DNA of 64,000 bases, from contig JAKSXM010000147.1 in NCBI GenBank assembly GCA_022575985.1, positions 17,084,001 to 17,148,000 on the forward strand, given 5' to 3'. The translations under genes were made by a program, and so were the position numbers. The first letter of the stretch is position 1, and each line of letters opens with the position of its first letter. Positions 54,417-63,962 of this stretch are shown piece by piece. The stretch comes from Anagrus nilaparvatae. Lineage: Eukaryota; Arthropoda; Insecta; Hymenoptera; Mymaridae. The notes beneath the pieces were generated by a model that was not told the origin of the DNA, did no database searches, and worked only from the letters and a program-made list of their open reading frames with translations.

Positions 54417-54506
54417 ATTCGTTTCTTTAATAACTCCAAATCTTCCAAAATATGCGCACCAAAATTAAAACGATCATGGCTCTCTGCTGGAGAGATCAAA
54501 CACTCC

Positions 54507-55322
54507 ATGATAGTTTGGACTCTTCTCTCTCAAGCTATTGATTTTCCCAATGAATATCACCACCGTTCTCAAAACCAAGTAATTTCTAATCGAAGTAACT
54601 TATTAAATTTCTTTCCGTATTTCGATAACTTAACTGGTTGCATTAGAGTAGGCGGTCGTCTTAGAAACGCGAATCTTTTATCCCTTTACTCTAATCTTGC
54701 ACATTTAATTATTAAAAATTGTCATGAAAACATGCTACATGGTGGTACTCAACTTACCTTATCTGCTGTCAGAGAAACTTATTGGATAATCAATGGCAGA
54801 CGAGCTGTCAAAAAATTTATATCGATCTGCGTTCCTTGTATACGCTTTAGAGCATCCGTAATGACTCAAAAAATGGGTGACTTGCCTGCTTCTAGAGTCA
54901 CACGTTTTCATCCATTCGTCCAAGTCGGAATTGATTACGCGGGACCAATTAAAGCACGAATTTCATCTGGTAGAGGATGTAAGTCTTATCCTGGATACAT
55001 AGCAGCATTCGTGTGCATGTCTACACGAGCGGTTCACGTGATATTTGTTTCGCGATACGATACTGAGAATTTTATGGCCGCTTTCAAGAGATTCATTTCG
55101 AGGCGCAGTTTGTGCACTGACGTGTACTCCGATTGTGGTACAAATTTCGTAGGTGCTGATTCTGCCTTGAAGGTCATGTTTTCTGAGGGATCGTCGCACG
55201 TGAAGCACGTCATGCATGAGTTATCGAATCAAGTCATCGCTTGGCATTTCAACCCCCCATCAGCTCCTCATTTCAGAGGAATTTGGGAGTCGGCGGTGAA
55301 ATCACGACGAGGCGGGCGGAAA
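54507..55322 (+). pseudogene. BEL integrase, DDE residues retained
   Basis: Open frame 54507-55370 (287 codons; the last 16 codons run into other DNA). The zinc-binding domain is HENMLHGGTQ...CVPCIRF. The core has VQVGIDYAGPI (first D), VYSDCGTNFVGAD (second D) and HFRGIWESAVKS (E). The core is complete to the glutamate, but the C-terminal domain is lost at the junction with the polypurine tract, about 40-odd codons after the E being normal for the family. It would integrate element cDNA. Confidence 0.9.
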
Positions 55323-55389
55323 TGTTTAGTATCTATTTATTTAAGGCACATTCTACAATCAACCGTTTAACGCGTGCGATTCAACGCAA
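55323..55389 (+). other. Truncated right LTR and junction
   Basis: 21 bases of LTR, then ggcacattctacaat, identical to the first 15 bases of the MITE at 6841 and likewise preceded by TTA(A), then about 30 bases of unassigned DNA before the palindrome. Confidence 0.6.
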
Positions 55390-55682
55390 CGCCCTCGCAA
55401 GGCAGGCAGGCAACTTAGAAAAAAGCTAGGGGAAAATCAAGGGATATTTAAGATCCTAGTCGATATTTATATTATTTTATGCAGGGTTATTTTTAGCAGA
55501 AGTTGACAAAACAAGCATAGCTTATCAAAAAAAGAAAGTTGATAAAATTCTTTTTTTGCTTTTATTTATTGTTTATTATTGGAGAGCAATGAAAATAGTT
55601 CAAGTTGTTAACGTAAGATTAGTAATCTTTAAAAAGTTTATCAGCTGCACTTAATTTTTAATTTATTTGTTTATTTTTTCAG

Positions 55683-56904
55683 CCAGATAAACTAAAATAA
55701 GGTTGAAATTGTATTGCTGTTGGATAAATATGGAGTAAAACATACATTAGGAACTTTCTTTTTAACTGAAAAATACATTTCATGTTTATGGAACCTAATA
55801 GGAAAAAAAAAGTATTGCTAAATTCAAAAAGGAAAATCGCTTTTAAAAAAACTGTCTAAATGTAATAATTTTTAGGTCTTGAATACTTATGTAGCAAGCG
55901 TTGACAAGCTTCCATTGTTGACAAATGGTTCTCCGTTATTTGTAAGATGTGAAAATTTTTTTGTCGATAAATTCCAAAGACAAGGTGTTCCAAATGAAGA
56001 ATGGATGGTCTATTTCATATTTGAATGTTAACTATGAAGTTTGTATTAATCATTCTATTTAATAAATTAAAATTAATTATTTATGTAAATATTTTCTAGT
56101 TATGTGAAAGTTATCCAAGGTATACATTACGTTCCTATTTCATGCTGCAATAGTGTTTTTACAGGAACTGCCAAATTTCTTAGTAAAGCAAGATTGACAG
56201 TATTAATTTATTTATTTACAAATAAGGTATACCATTTTCATGTCATTAATAATGATTATTATCAATTTCAAATGTAATATTTTTATTGTTTTAATATGCC
56301 GATGCAGTCAACCATTACCTGGTTTAAATGCAAGACGTTAAAAAGATGAACAAATGCTTTATAATTTGCTGTTTGCTAATCATAATTCTAAATATCTTTA
56401 TGTCACTGATATGAGGCCAATCATAAAAATATATTTTTAATTAAATTAATTTAATGCATCAAATGTGAATATAAAAAATAAAAAATATTAATTTTTAGAT
56501 GAATACAACGGCTAATCGTGTTGTTGGGAGAGGCTATGAAAATGAAAATTGTTATGATAATATTTTAAAATTTCAATTTTTTGGCTACAAAAATATTAAT
56601 GTTATGCAATCAAGCCTTAATAAGTTAATAGAACGTATGAACAAGAAAATTTTAAAACACTTGAATGAACAATAATTAATTTTATTTTATTTTTATAGTT
56701 CAAAACTGCACTTCTGTGATTGCATTCTTAGCAGGCCTTGAAAATTTTGGATGGTTAAAGCATATGAAAGCTATATTAGTGACTTCATGGTTTATTACAA
56801 AAAATATAGTAGGAATTTGTGTAGTTGTGCACTGTAGTGACGGATGGGATGCACAAGTGTCTTATTTGGCTAAAGCTGAATCTATTGCAATAATAGTTCT
56901 GTAA
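55683..56904 (+). pseudogene. Myotubularin-related phosphatase (MTMR6/7/8-like) pseudogene, introns retained
   Basis: Six exon-like pieces in family order. (A) 55683-55800: KVEIVLLLDKYG...LGTFFLTEKYI, the PH-GRAM start. (B) 55876-56030: YVASVDKLPLLTNGSPLFVR, jumping over most of the PH-GRAM and linker to RQGVPNEEWMV. (C) 56100-56226: LCESYPR, then after a 1-base shift AKFLSKARLTVLIY. (D) about 56296-56434: CRCSQPLPGLNARR, stop, KDEQMLYNLLFANHNSKYLY and VTDMRP. (E) 56499-56634: TANRVVGRGYENENCYDNIL. (F) 56699-56904: AFLAGLENFGWLKHMKAI and VVVHCSDGWDAQ. Several pieces keep AG acceptors and GT donors, so this is copied genomic DNA. These enzymes remove the 3-phosphate from PI3P and PI(3,5)P2. 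Here the CX5R loop reads C-S-D-G-W-D-A, losing the catalytic arginine, and stops break A-D. Subfamily is inferred from wording; the family itself is clear. Confidence 0.87.
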
Positions 56905-56937
56905 TATGGAGCAGCATTGAATCAACCAAATAACACA

Positions 56938-57667
56938 CTCATATCAATGACATAAAGATATTTAGAATTACGATTAGCACAAAGCAAATTATAAAGCATT
57001 TGTTCATCTTTTTAACGTCTTGCATTTAAACCAGATAATGGTTGACTGCATCGGCATATTAAAACAATAAAAATATTACATTTGAAATTGATAATCATTA
57101 TTAATGACATGAAAATGGTATAGCTTATTTGTAAATAAATAAATTAATACTGTCAATCTTGCTTTACTAAGAAATTTGGCAGTTCCTGTAAAAACACTAT
57201 TGCAGCATGAAATAGGAACGTAATGTATACCTTGGATAACTTTCACATAACTAGAAAATATTTACATAAATAATTAATTTTAATTTATTAAATAGAATGA
57301 TTAATACAAACTTCATAGTTAACATTCAAATATGAAATAGACCATCCATTCTTCATTTGGAACACCTTGTCTTTGGAATTTATCCACAAAAAAATTTTCA
57401 CATCTTACAAATAACGGAGAACCATTTGTCAACAATGGAAGCTTGTCAACGCTTGCTACATGAGTATTCAAGACCTAAAAATTATTACATTTAGACATTT
57501 TTTTTAAAAGCGATTTTCCTTTTTGAATTTAGCAATACTTTTTTTTTCCTATTAGGTTCCATAAACATGAAATGTATTTTTCAGTTAAAAAGAAAGTTCC
57601 TAATGTATGTTTTACTCCATATTTATCCAACAGCAATACAATTTCAACCTTATTTTAGTTTATCTGG
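56938..57667 (-). pseudogene. Inverted duplicate of the myotubularin exons A-D
   Basis: The right arm repeats pieces A-D on the minus strand (mirror position = 113350 minus the left coordinate; piece C lies at about 57124-57250). It shares the left arm's inactivating features, including the stop after NARR and the frameshift in C, so the duplication followed gene death. The donor after piece C is GT on the left and CT on the right. No catalytic exon is associated with this copy. Confidence 0.87.
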
Positions 57668-57960
57668 CTGAAAAAATAAACAAATAAATTAAAAATTAAG
57701 TGAAGCTGATAAACTTTTTAAAGATTACTAATCTTACCTTAACAACTGGAACTATTTTCATTGCTCTCCAATAATAAACAATAAATAAAAGCAAAAAAAG
57801 AATTTTATCAACTTTATTTTTTTGATAAGCTATGCTTGTTTTGTCAACTTCTGCTAAAAATAACCCTGCATAAAATAATACAAATATTGACTAGGACCTC
57901 AAATATCCCTTGATTTTCCCCTAGCTTTTTATTAAGTTGCCTGCCTGCCTTGCGAGGGCG

Positions 57961-58675
57961 CTGGTATTCCCTAAGGTTCGGTTCTCTGGATGTACCTGTG
58001 GAATATCTTCTACGACAGCCTGCTGCACATCGATCTCCCGGAAGGGATAAAATACGCCGACGAATTGGTTATAATCAAAAAGGTGAAGGTTCTGCTGAAC
58101 GGTTTGGAAACTTTGGCGAACACCGCCCAAATCAAGAAGAACAAACATAAGATCTGCTCTGAACAAAGAAAGGTGGCACTTAGGACTACTAATTTATACT
58201 GTACGGTATCACTGCCGGCTATACAGATTGCAGCTAGTATCTTTCCTATTGACCTGCTAGCGTTGGAGTGGAAATACATCTCCGACAGTGTAGATGAGCG
58301 CGAAATGGATTCCACATACGCCCACTCCAATAATATAATTGAATATCAGAGAAGATGGGATCGTTACAAACACGGCCGGTGGACGCACAGACTAATTCCA
58401 GATCTGGATGCCTTGATGGAACGCGGACATATGGAGATGGACTTTTACCTCACTCAGTTTCTGACTGATCACGGATACCATGAAATTTTAAAGATGTGGT
58501 ATAAGGTGGAAATCAATCAGTTCATGGACTATTTGGATGTGGATGAAACCGTAAAGCACACATTTTTTAGATGTCTCAGCTATTTGGAGGGGCTGGATGC
58601 CCCTTTTCAAATTGAAGGCTGGAGCAAGTGGTCCGTAAATGCTAGTAAAAATCTATTTTCTGCAAAAAAATGAAT
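57961..58675 (+). pseudogene. R1-clade LINE ORF2 fragment (plus strand)
   Basis: Begins GIP*GSVL, the RT motif before the palm loop, then LWNIFYDSLLHIDLPEGIKY and YADE where the family has FADD. Another deletion joins LVIIKKVKVLLNGLETLA (thumb) to the connection region ALEWKYISDSVDEREMDST and MEMDFYLTQFLTDHGYHEIL. It ends in a decayed finger (DETVKHTFFRCLSYLEG). The longest frame is 57990-58673 (227 codons). Both catalytic boxes are damaged. Same family as 42926-44775, opposite orientation. Its 5' edge coincides with the outer edge of the palindrome. Confidence 0.87.
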
Positions 58676-58850
58676 TTATCTCAATATAACAATAGAAATC
58701 GGGTCTAAAAAAAACTAAAATAAATTAAAAATTTACTATTAGCGATAAAAATTTGCTAAATTACGCATATTTTCAAAGTTTTTATATGGTTTCTTAAAAA
58801 AATTCATCAAAAAAGAGTTTCAATTTTTTAAGATTGGGTTGAATATCTTA
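58676..58850. other. AT-rich spacer
   Basis: Possibly the 3' untranslated end of the R1 fragment. Ends in A at 58850, directly before the Helitron-type TC. Confidence 0.4.
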
Positions 58851-59460
58851 TCTTAATACTTACTATATATATTTAAAAATTAATTTGTTTGTCTGTCTGT
58901 CTGTACCCTCATCACTCAAGAATCACCGAACCAATTGGCATGAAACTGGTGTCAAAATGAAGAAAAAATGTCCGCGGGTGACATAAACCATAGATTTTCT
59001 GCTCAGTTATCGTAGTTTTTGAGATATTTAATTTTTAGTATTTTTGAACTAGGTAAAATTTAAAAAAATTTTTTAAACAATTGAAATATCTCGAGACTAT
59101 CAACAAATTTTAACATCACAAGTTTGTAGTATTCGATTCAGCACCAATTTTTACGTATTCTCCTAAATTTTTATTCAAAACGGAGGCATCTTTAATATTT
59201 TATAAAATATTTTTGAAGCTGGTAAAAAAAATTTTTTTTAAATTTTTTATTTTTTATAGTATTTTAAATAATTTATTTGTGTGCGCCTGTGTCCAATGAA
59301 AGAAATTACATAAAATCGATGTTAAAATAAAGTTAAAATAAAAAAAATTTTAATATTTTTGGGAAAGATTAAATTTTTTAAAAATTAGGTTAAAAAGTGA
59401 AATACCTGAAAAATATGATGAAATTTTAATGTCACCATTAGTATTATTAATGGTTATTAG
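58851..59460 (+). mobile_element. Non-autonomous Helitron, 5' part
   Basis: Starts TCTTAATACT after an A and follows the complete element at 63236: a (TCTG)n run, accgaaccaattggcatgaa, then tttttattcaaaacggagg and gctggtaaaaaaa. It includes about 190 bases that are deleted in the 63236 copy. No hairpin-CTAG 3' end is found, so it is truncated on the right, near the (TTA)n tract. Confidence 0.75.
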
Positions 59461-59461
59461 A

Positions 59462-59494
<33 letters not shown>

Positions 59495-59512
59495 ATTATT
59501 ATTATTACTTAA
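59461..59512. repeat. (TTA)n microsatellite
   Basis: About 15 TTA/ATT triplets, slightly interrupted, directly before the LINE fragment. Confidence 0.9.
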
Positions 59513-60412
59513 TGGCTTCAATTTTAAAGAGGTTAGATTGAATGATGTCATCTTATCGGTGGTTCACTTTTCATTACAGGCCATTGGTACTGATGGGATA
59601 CCTCACCGAGTTGTTGCAAAGTCACTTCCCACAATTGGTCCTTATCTAGTCAAGCTTTTCAATGAATCATTGATAGGTGGAGCTTTTTCCACAACGTAGA
59701 AAAGATCATTATTAGTGGCCATTAAAAAGACATCTACTCCATCCTCACCATCAGATTTTCGGCCAGTAGCCTTGCTATGCTTCCTAGCAATGGTACTTAA
59801 AAGCTGGCTCATGACCAAATTACTAGTTACTTAGAGGAAAACAAACTATTTGACCCACAACAGACTGGTTTTTGACCTTACAGTAGTTGTGAGACGGCTT
59901 TAATAAAGCTTCCAGAGGACATACGATCTGGTATAAATAAAAGACTTATGATACTATTTCTGCAATTTGACTTTAGTAAGGCTTTTGATTCCATATCTCC
60001 TTCTAAGTTGATTGGAAAATTAATATCAATGGTTTTTTTCGCATAACTGTGGATCAAATCCTACCTTCAAGGTCGACAACTACAAGTTACTAATAAGTCA
60101 TCATCCTCTGACCCACTTGAAGATAATTTTGGTGTCCCGCAGGGATCTGTTTAAGAACCTCTCCTTTTTTGTATTTACATTAATGGCGTTAAACAATATC
60201 TCCATGATGACATTTATCATCTACTATACGCAGAAGATTTACAAATATACATACAACCGTCACCTGAGAATATACATGAAGCTATTAATAAACTTTCTTT
60301 AGCAGCCTACAACAGCAATGACTGGGCAAAAACTGTATCTTTGAGACTTAACCCTGATAAAACAAAGTCAATCGAGCTACTTTGTAGACCAAATACAAAA
60401 ACTGAAGCTGAA
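59513..60412 (+). pseudogene. CR1/Jockey-like LINE reverse transcriptase fragment
   Basis: Plus strand across several frames: GTDGIPHRVVAKSLPTIGPY, PSSPSDFRPVALLCFL, SCETALIKL, LQFDFSKAFDSISPSKLIGK (first catalytic D), FGVPQGSV, LYAEDLQIYIQPS (FADD box as YAED) and LSLRLNPDKTKSIELL. The order is that of motifs 0 to D of the RT domain. At least eight stops or shifts. The upstream endonuclease and the C-terminal region are missing; the sequence stops in an aaactgaagctgaaaactg repeat. Same family as 46945-48318 by the SPSDFxPxALLCFL wording. Confidence 0.88.
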
Positions 60413-60690
60413 AACTGAAAACTGATTTGTAAAAAATTTTAAATAAAATGAATGGCATGAAAATGCCTTATATATCTTTGAAATATAAGATTATTATATT
60501 TGTTCGTAGAGATCGTTAATACTGATACTTATATTGAAAAAAAAAAATTCTCCAAAAATTAGTTAGATGTAAGATTCAAGATATCGAGTAAAAACGATAA
60601 TTCTAGATATTAGTACTTTCATAGAAAAAATGAGGTATTAAATTCAATTTTTATGTACTTTCTGTACATGGGAAATAGTACATTTTTTAG
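60413..60690 (-). repeat. Diverged tail-like repeat
   Basis: agatatcgagtaaaaacgat and actttcatagaaaaaatgag resemble, on the minus strand, the repeated phrases of the hairpin-ended element at 24030-24240. Probably a decayed copy of its interior. Confidence 0.45.
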
Positions 60691-60785
60691 GGAGCAAAAA
60701 AAAATGTCCCAGATCGCACGTTAATTAGCATCCTAGGCAAAGCCGAGGATGGTAAACTGCGATCTGGGGGTTTTTTTTTGTTCCC
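60691..60785. repeat. 95-bp hairpin
   Basis: Arms gggagcaaaaaaaaa and tttttttttgttccc, with inner arms cagatcgca / tgcgatctg and a core catcct...aggatg. Too short to classify; could be a very small foldback element. Confidence 0.7.
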
Positions 60786-61394
60786 ATGGACAAAACGAAA
60801 TTTTTCTTTCTCAGTGGGGTGAAAAAGCGTTTTTTTCGATTTCGTTGCGGGGCGAAAAAAGTGTTTTCGGCCCGCTAGGAAGAAAAATATTTTATTTGTT
60901 AGTTAAGTTATTCAAAAAACCTGCGAAAAAATGCATTTTTTTTAGCTCAAAAATTAAACTAACAGCATTTATTCCGAGCAAACATTTAACATCGTGAATT
61001 AAATAAATTTATTTTTCTCAGAACTCGTTCGAAAAAATACGTAAACAATCCTCTATTGAGGATTGACGGGCTGGCAAGATGTCACGCATAAATGATGATT
61101 CCTTCCTTACATATGCTAAAATATATACATTGAGAAAACTAACATATAAATATTACTATATGTTCTAGTAAAAATTACTGTATTTTCTAGTAATTGGGCA
61201 CCCTTACTAAGTTTATTGTAATATTTATTATTTAAATACGGTAAAAATTGCTTGTACTTTAAAGAAATATAACTATAATATAAATTAATAATTACTGGAT
61301 TAATTTAGAATTTTTACTATACGAGGAATATAATTTTTATTTCAGTATTTTTTTAATGCAAATTAAAAACATTAAAAAATAATTTTTTTTTTTT
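60786..61394. other. AT-rich non-coding DNA
   Basis: The 82-codon frame 60749-60997 has no motif. A short hairpin aatcctctattgaggatt lies at 61048-61065. No other feature recognised. Confidence 0.4.
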
Positions 61395-61551
61395 TGTGGT
61401 ATATATTTATTATTTTTTATTTATTTATTATTTTTTTTTTTATTTAATTTTTTTTTTTTTTTTTTTAAGTCAGTTTGGGGGATTTGAACGCGGGTCCCTT
61501 GAGTTGCCGGCTTATCACTTCGTCCACTAGGCCACAGTTGCTTACGCGTGT
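61395..61551 (-). mobile_element. tRNA-derived SINE or tRNA retropseudogene with A-rich tail
   Basis: On the minus strand, GCAACTGTGGCCTAGTGGAC contains a good Pol III A-box (TGGCCTAGTGGA), and CGCGTTCAAATCCCC a good B-box, about 35 bases apart as in tRNA genes. The head is followed within a few bases by an A-rich tail of about 70 bases (61395-61468). The arms do not all pair as in a functional tRNA and an anticodon cannot be assigned with confidence. Confidence 0.72.
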
Positions 61552-62099
61552 AAGAATCGAAGTTTGAAAACTATATGTTTTGGATATTACTCACTTACGG
61601 GGCGTAAGTGAGTAAACAGGGGGCCTGTTTAATAAATAGATATTTTATTCTCACTTTTTTCTTTCTTATTTAATTCACATCTACACCTTTATTAAACTTT
61701 TTTATTTTATTTATTTGTTTTATTTTTATTAATACGTGTTTATTTTGTATGATATTAGTTTTGTTTTAAAATACCGAAGTACGGATAAATGTGTCTGCAC
61801 GTATGCTAAAATTTATTAAAAAAGGGGGGGTAACAAGAAGAGAGAAAAATTACTTTATCTATGTAAGAAAAATTACTTTATCTATATATTAAAAATTCCT
61901 ATATGCGTACTGGAATTTTTATAAACATAATTTTTACTATATTTTATAGTAAAAATAAAGGCGCGCGCAGTAATATTTCTTATATATTATATTATTTTTT
62001 CCCTGAATTGACACGTGGGTGCCGTGCTACTATAAAATATAGTAAAAAATACTGTTCTTGTTTTCTCAGTGTAATTAGACTGACAAAAAAAACGACTTT
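61552..62099. other. AT-rich non-coding DNA
   Basis: A short inverted pair ccttacttgcgcc-like (tcacttacggggcgtaagtga) is at 61592-61612, and a 24-base tandem repeat (aagaaaaattactttatctat) at 61840-61890. No gene. Confidence 0.45.
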
Positions 62100-62586
62100 T
62101 CGATTTTTTTAAGGTGCTCAAGCGTTTTTGTGGACCACTTTATGAAAAAAAAAGCCCTAGGTAAACCGCTTCTAAAAATATTTAGTCGTTGGACAGCGCC
62201 AAAGCGTTTTGATTTTTGAAAATTGGATCAGGAGCGTCGGGGGGATTACAGCTACTAAATTTAAAAGGCAACAAAAAAATAAAACTTCAGGGGGTATTTT
62301 ATAGTTTTTTTGGTCACTAAAACGATGGAATCATTTATTTTGAATTATTTCTTTGAAGCAAAAATTTATGAGCTAATTTCGGTCTTAAAAATATCAAAAA
62401 TTGGTGTCAAACCATGCCATTGCTGCGGATTAAAAAATGTTTAGAAATTATTTTAAAGGGGTATTTCGAATGATCATTGGGTCACTAAAAACGATAAAAT
62501 CGGTTATTTTCATTTATTCTTTACGGATTCAGAGTTATGCGCCAAATATTGTAGCTTGATTTTCAAAATTTAGCATTTTTTTAATG
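62100..62586 (-). repeat. Dispersed repeat, inverted partner of 3060-3560
   Basis: Reverse complement of the repeat at 3060-3560 with the same block order. Differences include small indels, so the copies are not recent. Confidence 0.75.
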
Positions 62587-62835
62587 TTATAAATTGATTT
62601 CAAGTATACTTTCTCGCAAGGAAAATGAATTTGGGAGAGTATATAAGAAATCAAAGATAACTCAAGCTGAGTTTTGGTATATAAGAAAAATACATTGAGT
62701 TTCTTACTGATGATCTCGCTCAATGTATTCGAGTGAAATACCATTTATGTACTATGTAGGAAATAAGAAATTTTATTTCTTAATAATTTTTATATTCTTA
62801 TGAATCTAGTACATGGAATCAAAATCTAATATATA
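62587..62835 (+). repeat. 249-bp direct repeat, copy 1 (empty Helitron site)
   Basis: Repeated at 62987-63235 with only a few differences; period 400 bases. Its continuation ctaatatatatttatatata (62826 onward) is the uninterrupted version of the Helitron insertion site in copy 2. The minus frame 62744-62535 is incidental. Confidence 0.92.
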
Positions 62836-62986
62836 TTTATATATATTTTTTTTTATTTTAATTTGCTTTACGGGCATTCTTGATTAGTTATTACATTCAT
62901 ATTTGCATCTAATGCCATGAATTTGGTGCTTTGAATGTAATACATTTTACTCAGCTATAACATTTGTTGCCATACAGTGGTCCATG
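62836..62986. other. Spacer between direct repeat copies
   Basis: AT-rich with no recognised feature. Its start shows similarity to the DNA after the Helitron at 63963, so the true duplicated unit is about 400 bases. Confidence 0.5.
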
Positions 62987-63235
62987 TCATAAATTGATTT
63001 CAAGTATACTTTCTCGCAAGGGAAATGAATTTGGGAGAGTATATAAGAAATCAAAGACAACTCAAGCTAAGTTTTGGTGTATAAGAAAAATACATTGAGT
63101 TTCTTACTGATGATCTCGCTCAATGTATTCGAGTGAAATACCATTTATGTACTATGTAGGAAATAAGAAATTTTATTTCTTAATAATTTTTATATTCTTA
63201 TGAATCTAGTACATGGAATCAAAATCTAATATATA
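62987..63235 (+). repeat. 249-bp direct repeat, copy 2 (occupied)
   Basis: Nearly identical to copy 1 up to ctaatatata, where the Helitron begins; the target sequence tttatatatatttt continues at 63963. Confidence 0.92.
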
Positions 63236-63266
63236 TCTTAATACTATATATATTTGAAAATTTATT

Positions 63267-63301
<35 letters not shown>

Positions 63302-63962
63302 ACACTCTTCACGCAAGAACCGCCGAACCAATTGGCATGAAACCGGTGTCAAAATAAAGATAATTTTTACGTATTCTCTGAAATTTTTATTCAAAACGGA
63401 GGTATCTTTAAAATTTTATAAAATATTTTTAAAGCTGGTAAAAAAATTTTTTTCATTTTTTTATTTTTTTGGTATTTCTAATCATTTATTTGTGGGTCTG
63501 TGTATATTATAATGTAATTTATATTCTATATTAAAATGTAATTTATGCGTACTTAGTTAAATTTTTATTAAAAACGTACGTTGCTTTAAAATTAAAAAAA
63601 AAAAAAAAATAAAATTTTTTACTATATATTATATATATTCAATTCAAATTTTAGGGTATAGTTTGGGGTGATAAAAAAGTCCCTCAGCCAAAGTTTTAGT
63701 CCTCTAGCACCTCATGGGCCCGAAATATGTCTTTTCAAAGGTCCAAAAATAGCCTGATCTGGCCCATTTTCAAAATTACACCATTCCTTTGAATTTACTA
63801 CAAATTTTATCTTATTGGTAATATTTGAACTGGTAAAAGGTATACATTAAGAAAAAAATTTAATATATAATAAAAAATTAATAAAAAATTATTAAAAAAT
63901 CAATAACAACAACACCGGGAATAAATCAGGGGGGGCGGAGCCCCCCCTCACACCTATGCTAG
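63236..63962 (+). mobile_element. Complete 727-bp non-autonomous Helitron
   Basis: 5' end TCTTAATACTATATATATTT after A; 3' end CTAG before T, with a GGGGGGGCGGAGCCCCCCC hairpin ending 11 bases before CTAG. These are the three Helitron hallmarks (5'-TC, hairpin plus CTRR-3', insertion between A and T without duplication). Comparison with copy 1 of the direct repeat gives an exact empty site. A (TCTG)n run sits near the 5' end. No Rep/helicase gene; it would depend on an autonomous partner. Confidence 0.92.

Larger units (their letters stand above)
50090..55343 (+). mobile_element. BEL/Pao LTR retrotransposon, truncated in the right LTR
   Basis: The left LTR begins TGTTTAGTATCTATATA at 50090. 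The same start, TGTTTAGTATCTATTTATTTA, recurs at 55323 directly after a purine-rich gaggcgggcggaaa tract, marking the right LTR, which is cut after about 21 bases. Between them are gag, protease, RT-RNase H and integrase in BEL/Pao order on the plus strand. Multiple stops and deletions make it dead. Confidence 0.9.
55390..57960. repeat. 2.57-kb palindrome with 1.02-kb arms
   Basis: Left arm 55390-56415 and right arm 56938-57960 are near-identical reverse complements beginning CGCCCTCGCAAGGCAGGCAG; spacer 56416-56937. By eye the arms differ at only a small percentage of positions (e.g. ctagtcgatatttat / ctagtcaatatttgt). Left boundary adjoins the BEL remnant and right boundary adjoins an R1 LINE fragment within two or three bases. 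Confidence 0.93.

Noticed and set aside
54963..55217. 84-codon minus-strand frame
   Set aside because: Antisense shadow of the BEL integrase.
56716..56904. A functional lipid phosphatase domain
   Set aside because: Exon F ends at a stop, lacks the catalytic arginine and follows broken exons, so it is a pseudogene piece.
61395..61551. A functional tRNA gene
   Set aside because: Pol III boxes are good, but the arms do not all pair and an A-rich tail follows directly, typical of a retroposed SINE.
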